The notes under the pieces are model-generated. The model searched no databases, had not been told where the DNA came from, and saw only the letters and a program-made list of their open reading frames with translations. Of a DNA stretch of 43,409 bases, positions 35,357 to 43,409 are shown piece by piece. The position numbers and the translations under genes are program-made. Positions within the stretch are counted from its first letter, which is position 1; every line of letters starts with the position of its first letter. Where the stretch lies: assembly GCA_902572605.1 (NCBI GenBank), contig CACGGD010000006.1, positions 1 through 43,409 of the forward strand, written 5' to 3'. This DNA comes from an uncultured Pelagibacteraceae bacterium. GTDB taxonomy: Bacteria; Pseudomonadota; Alphaproteobacteria; Pelagibacterales; Pelagibacteraceae.

Positions 35357-36661
35357 ATGACGATAAATTTAAAAAACTTCCTAAACGATAAATCTAAAAT
35401 GTCTAAAATGGGGGAGTTTCAAAACCTTAAACAAATTGAAGGGCTTGAAATGTCCTCAGTATCTGCTGACTTGTATGGAAATGGTAGAGATGATTTATCA
35501 TTATTTTATTTTAGCAAAGGCGCTAATTACGCTACAGTAACAACGACCAACAGTATAATCTCTGAAACAATAGCTTGGAATAATAGCTCTCATAAAAAGT
35601 CAGTTAAAGGTTTGATGGTAAATACAAAAAATGCAAATACTTTTACAGGAAAACAAGGAAAGGAAAGTTTAGATATTATAGCAAAAAATTTATCAAGAAT
35701 TTTAACTTTGAAAGAATCAAAATCAGAAAAAGGTACTTCTGAAACAGTAAGAATCAAAGATTTAATTTTTGCTTCAACTGGAGTTATAGGCGAACAGTTT
35801 CCAGTTGATCAAATAAAAGATGCTTTACCTAATTTAGTTGAAAAACTAAAAAAAGAACATACCAAATTATTTTGGCTGAAAATTGCATCTGGGATGATGA
35901 CAACTGACACAAAACCAAAACTAGCTTATGAGGAAATTTTATTTGGAGATGAGCTTGTAAAAATATGCGGAATAGCAAAAGGCTCAGGAATGATTGCTCC
36001 TAATTTAGCAACAATGTTATCATTTATTTTTACTAACGCAGATATAAATTCAAATTTATTAAAATCACTTTTAAAAAGAGCCGTTGCTAATACATTTAAT
36101 GCTATAACTGTCGATAGCGACCAATCTACAAATGATATGGTTTCTTTATTTTCAACTAGAGCAATTAAAATAGGTCAAAATCTTTCTTTAAATGATAAAA
36201 TAATTCAAAAATTTGAATTAAGTTTAAAAAAATTATGTTTAAATCTTGCGAAACAAATTGTAGTTGATGGAGAAGGGGCAAAAAAATTTTTAACAGTAAA
36301 AGTTATTAATGCTAAATCATTAGGTAGCGCAAAGAACATTGCTTTTTCAATTGCTAACTCTCCTTTGATTAAAACAGCTGTAGCTGGAGAGGATCCAAAT
36401 TGGGGGAGAATTATTATGGGGATTGGCAAATCTGGAGAGATGATAGATTCTAAAAAACTTAAAATTAAACTAGGAAATCTTATTGTTGCTGAAAACGGAA
36501 AAATTTCAGATAATTACAATGAAGAAAAATTAAAAGAATATATGAGGTGGGACTCAATAGTTGTAGAAATTAATTTAAAATTAGGTAGCGATGCTTTCGA
36601 GTGCTATACATGTGACTTCACCCATGATTATATAGATATCAATGCAGACTATAGAAATTAG
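35357..36661 (+). CDS. argJ: Glutamate N-acetyltransferase / ornithine acetyltransferase
   Basis: Moves acetyl from N-acetylornithine to glutamate, closing the cyclic arginine pathway that includes argB. It has 434 residues. The self-cleavage site is in IAPNLATMLSF, where T219 would become the N-terminal nucleophile of the beta chain. ASTGVIGE (139-146), MTTDTKPK (181-188) and VDSDQSTND are further matches. The segment normally NSGNAN is NTKNAN (89-94) here, and the region before it is diverged. It is divergent from secA, as is common in alphaproteobacteria. Confidence 0.93.
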   Translation: MTINLKNFLNDKSKMSKMGEFQNLKQIEGLEMSSVSADLYGNGRDDLSLFYFSKGANYATVTTTNSIISETIAWNNSSHKKSVKGLMVNTKNANTFTGKQGKESLDIIAKNLSRILTLKESKSEKGTSETVRIKDLIFASTGVIGEQFPVDQIKDALPNLVEKLKKEHTKLFWLKIASGMMTTDTKPKLAYEEILFGDELVKICGIAKGSGMIAPNLATMLSFIFTNADINSNLLKSLLKRAVANTFNAITVDSDQSTNDMVSLFSTRAIKIGQNLSLNDKIIQKFELSLKKLCLNLAKQIVVDGEGAKKFLTVKVINAKSLGSAKNIAFSIANSPLIKTAVAGEDPNWGRIIMGIGKSGEMIDSKKLKIKLGNLIVAENGKISDNYNEEKLKEYMRWDSIVVEINLKLGSDAFECYTCDFTHDYIDINADYRN

Positions 36662-36686
36662 AGAATAAACTGGATAATATACTTTA

Positions 36687-37109
36687 ATGATAAAATATAA
36701 CCTTAAATGCAATAATAATCATGAATTTGAAAGTTGGTTTTCTGACTCAAACGAATTTAATAAATTAAATAAAAAAAAATTGCTCGAATGTATTTATTGC
36801 TCTTCAAATAAAATTGAAAAATCTATTATGTCACCTATGGTTTCAGGAATAAAATCAAATGAAGATAAAACGAATCTTTTAGATCAAAAATTATTAAATG
36901 AAAAAAATCAGCTAATAAAACTCAGAGAGCATATAGAGAAAAATTTTGAATTTGTTGGAGACAAGTTTAGTGAAAAAGTAAGAGATGTTTATTATGACAA
37001 AGAAACTAAAAAGAGCATTTATGGGACAACTACTCCAGAGGAAAAAAAAGAATTAGAGGAGGAAGGTATTGATTTACTAAGCATTCCCTGGGTTAGTAAA
37101 GATAATTAA
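36687..37109 (+). CDS. DUF1178 family protein
   Basis: A 140-residue soluble protein of unknown function. It begins MIKYNLKCNNNHEFESWF with a zinc-ribbon-like pair of cysteines (C8 and, later, CIYC at about 36-39), then KSIMSPMVSG, which is typical of DUF1178. A Lys/Glu-rich middle could be helical, and the C-terminus ends SIPWVSKDN. It lies 25 bases after argJ and its stop overlaps the convergent ubiG stop by 4 bases, so transcription of the two may interfere. Confidence 0.87.
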   Translation: MIKYNLKCNNNHEFESWFSDSNEFNKLNKKKLLECIYCSSNKIEKSIMSPMVSGIKSNEDKTNLLDQKLLNEKNQLIKLREHIEKNFEFVGDKFSEKVRDVYYDKETKKSIYGTTTPEEKKELEEEGIDLLSIPWVSKDN

Positions 37110-37831
37110 TTTTTAAAACTACAAACAATATAATTAACAGAGAGATTTTCAGATTTTTTCCATTTATTAAAAATGGGATTAAATTCCAGCCCTTTAATAT
37201 CATTTGTTGAAAATTTTATATCTGATAATTTTTTTTGCATTTCTTCAGGTTTTATAAATTTGTTCCAATCATGAGTTCCAATAGGCAACCATCTTAATAT
37301 ATATTCAGCTCCAATAATTGCCTTTATATAAGATGAAAACGTTCGGTTAATTGTTGCTGTGAACATTAAACCATTTTTTTTTAACAATTTATAACAAGAT
37401 TTAAGATACAGATCTAAGTTATCCACGTGTTCAACAATTTCAAGATTTAAAATTATATCAAATTTTTCTTTTTCATCTAATTGTTCAGGAGACTTATTGA
37501 GATAAGTAATCTTTAAATTGTTTTCTTTACTATGCAGAGAAGCAACTTTTATATTTTTTTCAGAAGCATCTATGCCTGTAATATTTCCACCTAAACGAGC
37601 CATTGGTTCACTTATTAAGCCACCACCACATCCAATATCAAGAATTTCCAAATTTTTAAGAAAATGTTTTTTATTTCTATTTAATTTAAAATGTTTTGAA
37701 ATTTCCTCTAAAATATATTCAATTCTAATGGGATTAAACATATGTAAAGGTTTAAATTTACCATTTACATCCCACCATTCGTCAGCTAATTTTGAAAACT
37801 TTTGAATTTCCTCTTTATTTATTGTAGTCAT
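37106..37831 (-). CDS. ubiG: Ubiquinone biosynthesis O-methyltransferase UbiG
   Basis: SAM-dependent O-methyltransferase used twice in ubiquinone synthesis. It has 241 residues. The start contains FSKLADEWWDVNGKFKPLH, a UbiG hallmark. The SAM-binding motif DIGCGGGL is at 65-72, with the acidic loop GIDAS near 87-91. GTHDWNKFI in the second half is also family-typical. It is divergent from lysC over 62 bases, an arrangement common in alphaproteobacteria. Confidence 0.96.
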   Translation of the reverse strand: MTTINKEEIQKFSKLADEWWDVNGKFKPLHMFNPIRIEYILEEISKHFKLNRNKKHFLKNLEILDIGCGGGLISEPMARLGGNITGIDASEKNIKVASLHSKENNLKITYLNKSPEQLDEKEKFDIILNLEIVEHVDNLDLYLKSCYKLLKKNGLMFTATINRTFSSYIKAIIGAEYILRWLPIGTHDWNKFIKPEEMQKKLSDIKFSTNDIKGLEFNPIFNKWKKSENLSVNYIVCSFKN

Positions 37832-37893
37832 CTATTCTTAATGTATTAATTATACTTAATTAAATTCTGTTTATATTATATTAAAATCTAGCA

Positions 37894-39105
37894 ATGGCAA
37901 AAAAAGTATTAAAATTTGGCGGAACTTCTGTAGGAACTATAGAGAGGATTCTACATGTGGCAAAAATCATAAAAAAGGAGTATGATTCTGGCAATGAAAT
38001 TATAGCTATAGTTTCGGCAATGTCTGGCAAAACAAACGAGTTATTAAAACAATCTAAAGCTATTTCTGAAAACTTTAATAAAAGAGAACTAGATGTACTT
38101 TTGAGTTCAGGAGAACAAGTGACGAGCTCTCTGTTAGCTGGGGCATTAATAGAGTATGGTGTTAGATCTAAGTCATGGCTTAATTGGCAAATACCAATTT
38201 TGACAGAAGGCGATCATTCAAATTCTAGGATAGTAAATATTAATATAAAAGAAATAAATAAATTTTTATCAGATAAAGGAGTAGCAATAATTCCTGGTTT
38301 TCAAGGAATTTCTAAAAATGGAGATGTGACTACAATTGGTCGAGGCGGTTCTGATGCTACAGCTGTCGCCTTTGCTAAAATATTTGATACAGACACTTGT
38401 GAAATATACACAGACGTTGACGGAGTTTATTCCACAGACCCAAAAAAAATACCTGTAGCAAAAAAAATAGATAAAATTTCCTACGATGAAATGCTTGAGC
38501 TATCATCTCTAGGAGCAAAAGTTATGCAATCTTCAGCAGTACAAACTGCTATGATGTATAATATTCCACTTGAAGTTAAGTCTACATTTACTGATAGGCA
38601 AGGAACAAGAATTTTTGATAAAGAAAATTTAGACTATACTAAAAGTGTTACAGGAGTAGCTTACTCAAAAGACGATGCCAAAATTACTTTAATGGGGGTA
38701 CAAGATAAACCAGGAGTTGCTGCCAATATATTTGAGCCATTAAGTAAAAATCAGATCAATGTTGATATGGTGATACAAAATATTTCATCAGACCATAAAA
38801 TTACAGATATAACTTTCACAATTAAAAGAGATGATCTTGTAAAGACTATAGAAATATTAAAAAATAATAAAGAAATTAAATATGAAAACATGAGTCATAA
38901 TAATAAAGTTTCTAAAATTTCAATAGTAGGAGCAGGAATGGTTTCTACACCTGGAGTAACTTATAAAATGTTTCGAAGTTTAGCGGAGGAAAAAATTAAT
39001 ATTTTAGCTATTTCTACTTCAGAGATAAAATTGTCTGTAATTATTAATGAAGAAGATACTTTAAAAGCCATAAAAAAATTACATACAGCTTTCGATTTGG
39101 ATTAA
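37894..39105 (+). CDS. lysC: Aspartate kinase
   Basis: Phosphorylates aspartate at the head of lysine, diaminopimelate, threonine and methionine synthesis. It has 403 residues: a kinase domain with KFGGTS at 7-12, [17 protein letters not shown] and [14 protein letters not shown], then two C-terminal ACT domains (from about 262) that in relatives bind lysine and threonine for feedback control. [10 protein letters not shown] and [14 protein letters not shown] are ACT segments. ispG follows 2 bases after the stop, so lysC leads a five-gene run to the DUF4167 gene. Confidence 0.97.
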   Translation: MAKKVLKFGGTSVGTIERILHVAKIIKKEYDSGNEIIAIVSAMSGKTNELLKQSKAISENFNKRELDVLLSSGEQVTSSLLAGALIEYGVRSKSWLNWQIPILTEGDHSNSRIVNINIKEINKFLSDKGVAIIPGFQGISKNGDVTTIGRGGSDATAVAFAKIFDTDTCEIYTDVDGVYSTDPKKIPVAKKIDKISYDEMLELSSLGAKVMQSSAVQTAMMYNIPLEVKSTFTDRQGTRIFDKENLDYTKSVTGVAYSKDDAKITLMGVQDKPGVAANIFEPLSKNQINVDMVIQNISSDHKITDITFTIKRDDLVKTIEILKNNKEIKYENMSHNNKVSKISIVGAGMVSTPGVTYKMFRSLAEEKINILAISTSEIKLSVIINEEDTLKAIKKLHTAFDLD

Positions 39106-39107
39106 AA

Positions 39108-40202
39108 ATGGAAATTAGACCTCATAGAACAATAAGCAGAAAAAAAACAAAAAAAATTAAAGTTGGTAATATTTCTGTAGGAGGAAATTCTGAAATTAGT
39201 GTTCAATCTATGACCAATACACTTACAACCAATATAAAAGAAACAGTAAAACAAATTCATTCATTAGAGGAAGCTGGCGCAGATATAGTAAGAGTTTCTT
39301 GCCCAGATGAAGCTTCAACAAAAGCACTTAAAGATATAGTTAAAGAAGTAAGAGCTCCAATTGTAGCAGATATACATTTTCATTATAAAAGAGCCATCGA
39401 AGCAGCAAAAATGGGAGCAAGCTGTTTACGTATCAATCCTGGAAATATCGGATCAAAGGATAGAGTTTTAGAAGTAGTGAAAGCAGCTAAAGATAATAAT
39501 TGCTCTATAAGAATTGGAGTGAATGCAGGTTCATTAGATAAAACTTTGTTGGAAAAATATAAAGAACCTTGCCCCGAGGCGCTTGTGGAGAGTGCGATGT
39601 ATAATGTAAAATTATTAGAGGATAATGATTTTTTTAATTTTAAAATCAGCGTTAAATCTTCAGATGTATTTTTAACTGTTAAATCTTATAGGAATCTATC
39701 CAAAATTTGTGACTATCCTTTACATCTAGGAATTACAGAGGCAGGAGGTCTTCTTACTGGCAGTATAAGGTCATCGATTGGTATCGGGCAACTTTTAATG
39801 GATGGTATAGGAGACACAATAAGAGTTTCGCTTTCTTCTGATCCAGTTGATGAGATCAAATCAGGTTATGAAATTTTAAAATCATTGGGCATTAGAGCAA
39901 GAGGAGTAAATATTATCTCTTGCCCTTCTTGTGCTCGTCAAGCGTTTCCAGTGATTGAAACTGTAAAAGAACTGGAGAAAAAGCTATCACACGTGAAAAA
40001 ACCAATTACCTTGTCTATAATAGGATGCGTAGTTAATGGACCTGGAGAGGCAGCACAAACAGAAATAGGTCTCACCGGAGGAGGACAAGATAGCAATCTT
40101 TTGTATTTATCAGGGTTACCACATAAAAAAATAGCAAGTTCAGAGATAATAAATAAAGTTGTTCAACTTGTTGAAGAGAAAGTTAAAGAAAAAAATAATT
40201 AA
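39108..40202 (+). CDS. ispG: 4-hydroxy-3-methylbut-2-enyl diphosphate synthase
   Basis: Fe-S enzyme of the MEP isoprenoid pathway, converting MEcPP to HMBPP. It has 364 residues: a TIM barrel starting with VQSMTNT, and a C-terminal Fe-S domain. The cluster ligands are C272 and C275 in SCPSCARQ, C307 in [10 protein letters not shown] and E314, two residues beyond the positions in E. coli IspG (C270, C273, C305 and E312, from memory). The barrel includes VADIHFHYK and LRINPGNIG. It is between lysC and prfA with spacers of 2 and 3 bases. Confidence 0.98.
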   Translation: MEIRPHRTISRKKTKKIKVGNISVGGNSEISVQSMTNTLTTNIKETVKQIHSLEEAGADIVRVSCPDEASTKALKDIVKEVRAPIVADIHFHYKRAIEAAKMGASCLRINPGNIGSKDRVLEVVKAAKDNNCSIRIGVNAGSLDKTLLEKYKEPCPEALVESAMYNVKLLEDNDFFNFKISVKSSDVFLTVKSYRNLSKICDYPLHLGITEAGGLLTGSIRSSIGIGQLLMDGIGDTIRVSLSSDPVDEIKSGYEILKSLGIRARGVNIISCPSCARQAFPVIETVKELEKKLSHVKKPITLSIIGCVVNGPGEAAQTEIGLTGGGQDSNLLYLSGLPHKKIASSEIINKVVQLVEEKVKEKNN

Positions 40203-40205
40203 ATA

Positions 40206-41279
40206 ATGATTCCTCTAGAAAAAGTGCAAGATATTATTGCAAAGCACGATAATTTAGAAAAAGAGTTATCCGCTGGTAATATTGATACAAAACTATTTGC
40301 TAAAAAGTCTAAAGAATATTCAAGTTTAGGAAATATTATTTCTTATGCTAGAGATTTTGTGAAATTTGATAAAGAAAAAAAAGATTTGGAGCAGATAATT
40401 GAAGATAAAAATAGTGATACAGAAATGGTTGAGATGGCAGAGAAAGACTTACAGGAGTTGAAAATTAAAAAACAAGATTATGAGGATAGATTAAAGATAT
40501 TTTTGCTGCCAAAAGATGAAGATGACGATAAAGATGCAATAGTTGAAATTAGAGCTGGTACAGGAGGTTTGGAGGCTTCTCTTTTTTGTTCAGATTTATT
40601 TAAAATGTATGAAAAAGTTTGTTCTAAAAAAAAATGGAAATTAGAAATTATCAGTATTTCTAAAAGTGAAGCAGGAGGGTTCAAGGAGGTTATATTTTCT
40701 GTTAGTGGAAATAATATTTATTCTTACTTAAAATATGAATCAGGAGTTCATCGAGTGCAGAGAATTCCAGAAACAGAAACTCAAGGACGGGTACACACTT
40801 CCGCTGCAACGATTGCAGTATTGCCCGAGGCAGAAGACGTTGACATACAAATTAAGGAGTCGGATTTAAGAATAGATGTTTTTAGAGCAGGTGGTCCTGG
40901 GGGACAATCTGTTAACACTACTGATAGCGCTGTTAGAATTACTCATATTCCTTCCGGAGTAGTTGTAAGTCAACAAGATGAAAAATCTCAACACAAAAAT
41001 AAAGCTAAAGCTCTAAAGATTTTAAGATCAAGAGTTTATGAGGCTGAAAAAAGAAAAAAAGATCAAGAACGATCTAGCAACAGAAGAAGTCAAATAGGTA
41101 CTGGAGATAGATCAGAAAGAATAAGAACCTACAATTTTCCTCAAGGAAGAGTAACCGATCATAGAATTAATCTTACTTTACATAAACTTGACGAGTTTTT
41201 AAATGGAGAAATTCATGAAGAAATGAATCAAGAATTAAGATTAAAAGAACAAGATATAAAACTAAAAAATTTAAACTAA
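40206..41279 (+). CDS. prfA: Peptide chain release factor 1
   Basis: Releases finished proteins at UAA and UAG codons. It has 357 residues. The stop-codon-reading tripeptide is PET at 188-190 in [13 protein letters not shown], the RF1-type PxT motif. The universal GGQ is at 232-234 in [13 protein letters not shown]. The glutamine is the target of PrmC, whose gene overlaps the prfA stop by one base. Several genes in the window end in TAG (for example infA), consistent with RF1 use. Confidence 0.98.
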   Translation: MIPLEKVQDIIAKHDNLEKELSAGNIDTKLFAKKSKEYSSLGNIISYARDFVKFDKEKKDLEQIIEDKNSDTEMVEMAEKDLQELKIKKQDYEDRLKIFLLPKDEDDDKDAIVEIRAGTGGLEASLFCSDLFKMYEKVCSKKKWKLEIISISKSEAGGFKEVIFSVSGNNIYSYLKYESGVHRVQRIPETETQGRVHTSAATIAVLPEAEDVDIQIKESDLRIDVFRAGGPGGQSVNTTDSAVRITHIPSGVVVSQQDEKSQHKNKAKALKILRSRVYEAEKRKKDQERSSNRRSQIGTGDRSERIRTYNFPQGRVTDHRINLTLHKLDEFLNGEIHEEMNQELRLKEQDIKLKNLN

Positions 41280-42121
41280 TGGAAATCTTAAAACTAATTA
41301 ATAATGGTTCAAAACAACTGAGAGATAAAAATATTAATTCTCACAAAATAGACTCAGAAATTTTACTTTCTGAAACACTAAACCAATCAAGAGAAAATAT
41401 ATTAATTAACCTAGATAAAAAAGTTGATCCAAAAAAAATTAAAGACTTTTATAAATTTATTCAAAGAAGGTCTTCAAAAGAACCGATTGCTTATATTTTA
41501 AAAAAAAAAGAGTTTTGGAGTAAAAGCTTTCTTGTAGACTATAATTCTTTGATACCAAGACCTGAAACGGAGTTAATGGTTGAAAAAATAGTAAAAATTT
41601 TTGAGTCAAAAGATATATATATTTTAGATATCGGGACAGGGACAGGCTGTATATTGGTAAGTATATTAAGTGAATTAAAAAACTCTAGAGGGATAGGTAT
41701 AGATATTTCTTCAAAAACAATACAGATAGCCAATGCAAATTTAAAAAAACATAATTTAACTAAGAGAGCCAAGTTTTATAAGAGATCTTTAGATGAGATT
41801 TATCATAATAAATTTGACTTAATTGTATCTAACCCCCCTTATATAATGAGAAAAGATTTAAAAAATTTAAATGAAGATATTAAAAAATTCGAACCTAAAC
41901 TAGCTTTAGATGGCGGAAATGATGGGCTTGACGTTATTAAAAAAGTTATCTACAAATCGAAGAATATCTTAAAGATTAAAGGTATGCTCGCCTTAGAAAT
42001 AGGAAATGAGCAATTTAAAAAAGTTTCAAAAATATTAAAAAGCAATAGATTTAAGACTAGATATTTAGTTAAAGATTATCGGGAAAATATTAGATGCATA
42101 CTATCGACATTAGAAAATTAA
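41279..42121 (+). CDS. prmC: Release factor glutamine methyltransferase PrmC
   Basis: Methylates the glutamine of the GGQ motif in release factors. It has 280 residues. An N-terminal helical domain (1-85) binds the release factor. The SAM-binding motif DIGTGTGC is at 117-124 and the catalytic NPPY at 185-188. LIPRPETELMVE (91-102) is also typical. Overlap with prfA ensures coupled expression. DUF4167 follows after 21 bases. Confidence 0.97.
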   Translation: MEILKLINNGSKQLRDKNINSHKIDSEILLSETLNQSRENILINLDKKVDPKKIKDFYKFIQRRSSKEPIAYILKKKEFWSKSFLVDYNSLIPRPETELMVEKIVKIFESKDIYILDIGTGTGCILVSILSELKNSRGIGIDISSKTIQIANANLKKHNLTKRAKFYKRSLDEIYHNKFDLIVSNPPYIMRKDLKNLNEDIKKFEPKLALDGGNDGLDVIKKVIYKSKNILKIKGMLALEIGNEQFKKVSKILKSNRFKTRYLVKDYRENIRCILSTLEN

Positions 42122-42142
42122 AATTAACGGAAATTATAATTA

Positions 42143-42505
42143 ATGAATAATAATAGAAGAAGAAGTTTTAGACCTAGGTCACAAAGAAATAACTTTAGAC
42201 GCAGAAACGGTTCTATGAATGCAAATAATGGGACCAATTTTAATAGCAATGGAAATATGAACTTTAACAGAAATGGTTCTATGAACAATCCTCATAATGT
42301 TGAAAAAACTGTGCAAAAATTTCAGCAATTAGCTAAAGATGCTCAAAGTAATGGAGATCCTGTTTTGGTAGAAAATTACTTACAACATGCTGATCACTAC
42401 TCAAGAAGATTAGCAGAATTAAATGATAGAAGTACAAATAATTCTGATAGTGAGAAAAATAATAGCGTGTCAGATACATCAATCAAAGATGTATCAAAAA
42501 ATTAG
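42143..42505 (+). CDS. DUF4167 family protein, Asn/Arg-rich N-terminus
   Basis: A 120-residue protein of unknown function typical of alphaproteobacteria, following prfA-prmC. Residues 1-50 are disordered and rich in Arg and Asn, with a repeated NGSMN unit at about 22-26 and 45-49. Residues 52-93 form the conserved part: VEKTVQKFQQLAKDAQ then GDPVLVENYLQHADHYSRRLAEL. The tail is Ser/Asn-rich. The basic, disordered start suggests RNA or ribosome binding, which is inference. No signal peptide or membrane segment. Confidence 0.88.
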   Translation: MNNNRRRSFRPRSQRNNFRRRNGSMNANNGTNFNSNGNMNFNRNGSMNNPHNVEKTVQKFQQLAKDAQSNGDPVLVENYLQHADHYSRRLAELNDRSTNNSDSEKNNSVSDTSIKDVSKN

Positions 42506-42534
42506 AATTCATTAAATCATAAATAAAATCAAAT

Positions 42535-43409
42535 TTATCTTAACTTAGATAACTTAAGGTCAATTTTAATTCTCGCTAATTCAAAATCCTCTCTTGCTTT
42601 TCCTTTTAAAATTTTTCCAGACGGCAATTTGAGTTTCTGTGAGTTTACTTTTTTGCCATTAACAATTACCTCATAGTGTAGGTGTGGCCCAGTAGAGAGA
42701 CCAGTTGACCCAACATATCCAATAATTTGCCCTTGCTTAACTCTTTTTCCTTCTTTAATTCCACGAGCAAAACTTTTCATGTGAGCATAAACTGTTTCAT
42801 AAGTGGAGTTGTGTTTTATTTTAACACAATTTCCACCACCACCACACCATCTTGCTCTAGTAATTTTACCAGAACCCGAAGCCATAATAGGAGTTCCGCT
42901 TGGAGCTGCAAAGTCTGTTCCTCTATGCATTTTATTATATCCTAAAATTGGATGTTTTCTCATGCCATAAGAAGATGATAAGCGCGCTCCATTAATAGGA
43001 GTTTTCATTAAAGATTTAACAATACTTTTTCCTTTTATATCGTAAAAACCTAGGTCACTGTCGTCTTTAAAACTATAAAGATTTATTTGGGTACCATTTA
43101 CAAACATTGAAGCATAAATTATCTTACCAGTATCTTTGACAATGTTATTATCATCTTCAAATTTTTCGTATAAAACCTCAAACCAATCTCCTTTTCTAAT
43201 ATCTCTTTGAAAATCTACTTCAAAACCAAAAATTCTAGCAAATTCCACTATTATGTTTGGCTCAATTCCAACTTCTATGGCTGAACTATATAAATTATTT
43301 TTAATTTTATTTTTTAATACAACTTCTTTCTTATAAAGTTGAAGTATATTTTCTTTAATTATAAAGCTATCTTGACTCCTTCTTATTTCAATAGTTGAAG
43401 TGTTGCTTT
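42535..43409 (-). CDS. M23 family cell-wall peptidase (N-terminus beyond window)
   Basis: Zinc metallopeptidase of the M23 (LytM/lysostaphin) type, probably periplasmic and cutting peptidoglycan cross-links. The frame stays open to the right edge, so the start and any signal peptide lie outside; a GTG at 43248 is internal, since the residues before it (SSAIEVGIEPNII) continue the family's pre-catalytic domain. VDFQRDIRKGDWFEVLYE belongs to that domain. The catalytic domain has HRGTDFAAPSGTP (first zinc His), YAHM, and STGPHLHYEV with the HxH pair near the C-terminus. It could also act as an amidase activator if catalytic residues were lost, but they look intact. Confidence 0.93.
   Translation of the reverse strand, partial: SNTSTIEIRRSQDSFIIKENILQLYKKEVVLKNKIKNNLYSSAIEVGIEPNIIVEFARIFGFEVDFQRDIRKGDWFEVLYEKFEDDNNIVKDTGKIIYASMFVNGTQINLYSFKDDSDLGFYDIKGKSIVKSLMKTPINGARLSSSYGMRKHPILGYNKMHRGTDFAAPSGTPIMASGSGKITRARWCGGGGNCVKIKHNSTYETVYAHMKSFARGIKEGKRVKQGQIIGYVGSTGLSTGPHLHYEVIVNGKKVNSQKLKLPSGKILKGKAREDFELARIKIDLKLSKLR

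Noticed and set aside
42535-43248. Treating GTG at 43248 as the start of the M23 peptidase
   Set aside because: The frame stays open upstream to the window edge and the upstream residues continue the family's pre-catalytic domain, so the gene is simply cut by the edge.

Overview
The window looks like core genome of a SAR11-clade (Pelagibacterales) alphaproteobacterium. The DNA is very AT-rich and Lys/Asn/Ile codons dominate. Genes are packed so tightly that most neighbours abut or overlap by 1-20 bases, and no gap between genes exceeds about 105 bases. Several blocks are alphaproteobacterial in content and order: J-domain/cobS/cobT beside bolA, murA-DUF2948-infA, ubiG divergent from lysC, prfA-prmC-DUF4167, and a class I lysyl-tRNA synthetase. 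The species assignment is an inference from content, not from a database search. I saw no rRNA, phage, insertion sequence, CRISPR array or plasmid feature.

Layout. 1-2713 (minus): trkH K+ channel subunit, then a cut-off AmpG-like permease. 2807-6301 (plus): lysK, pyrD, rpmB, queuosine-precursor-type transporter. 6310-9596 (minus): J-protein, cobS, cobT; bolA diverges at 9631. 9872-11492 (minus): aroK-aroB. 11554-15658 (plus): a small membrane protein, a large exported protein of unknown function, def, fmt, truA. 15662-23205 (minus): ten tightly coupled genes, rpmH-rnpA-yidD-yidC-argB-HAD phosphatase-dapD-dapE-SET methyltransferase-glycosyltransferase. 23256-28879 (plus): TVP38-type membrane protein, small proteins, dcd, murA, DUF2948, infA, tRNA-Phe, fhs. 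28881-32755: NAD-formate dehydrogenase (minus), divergent from a short MetF-like protein, a DmdA/LigM/GcvT-like enzyme and a conserved unknown (plus). 32757-35312 (minus): secA. 35357-37109 (plus): argJ and DUF1178. 37106-37831 (minus): ubiG. 37894-42505 (plus): lysC, ispG, prfA, prmC, DUF4167. 42535-end (minus): M23 peptidase, 5' end outside the window.

How the genes work together. Lysine/diaminopimelate (lysC, dapD, dapE), arginine (argJ, argB), aromatic amino acids (aroB, aroK), pyrimidines (pyrD, dcd), isoprenoids (ispG), ubiquinone (ubiG) and peptidoglycan (murA, M23 peptidase, AmpG) are represented, with much of translation initiation and termination (infA, def, fmt, prfA, prmC) and protein export (secA, yidC, yidD).

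The most interesting block is 27194-32755, a one-carbon module. Formate-THF ligase, formate dehydrogenase, a short MetF-like protein with a changed folate/flavin motif and a 457-residue DmdA-like methyltransferase sit together, with an operator-like inverted repeat at the divergent promoter. I infer a tetrahydrofolate-dependent demethylation route that oxidises the methyl group to CO2; its substrate is unknown. Other points worth a look are cobS/cobT without cobN, a SET-domain methyltransferase with a post-SET cysteine cluster inside a biosynthetic operon, and a tRNA-Phe with unusual D- and T-loops.
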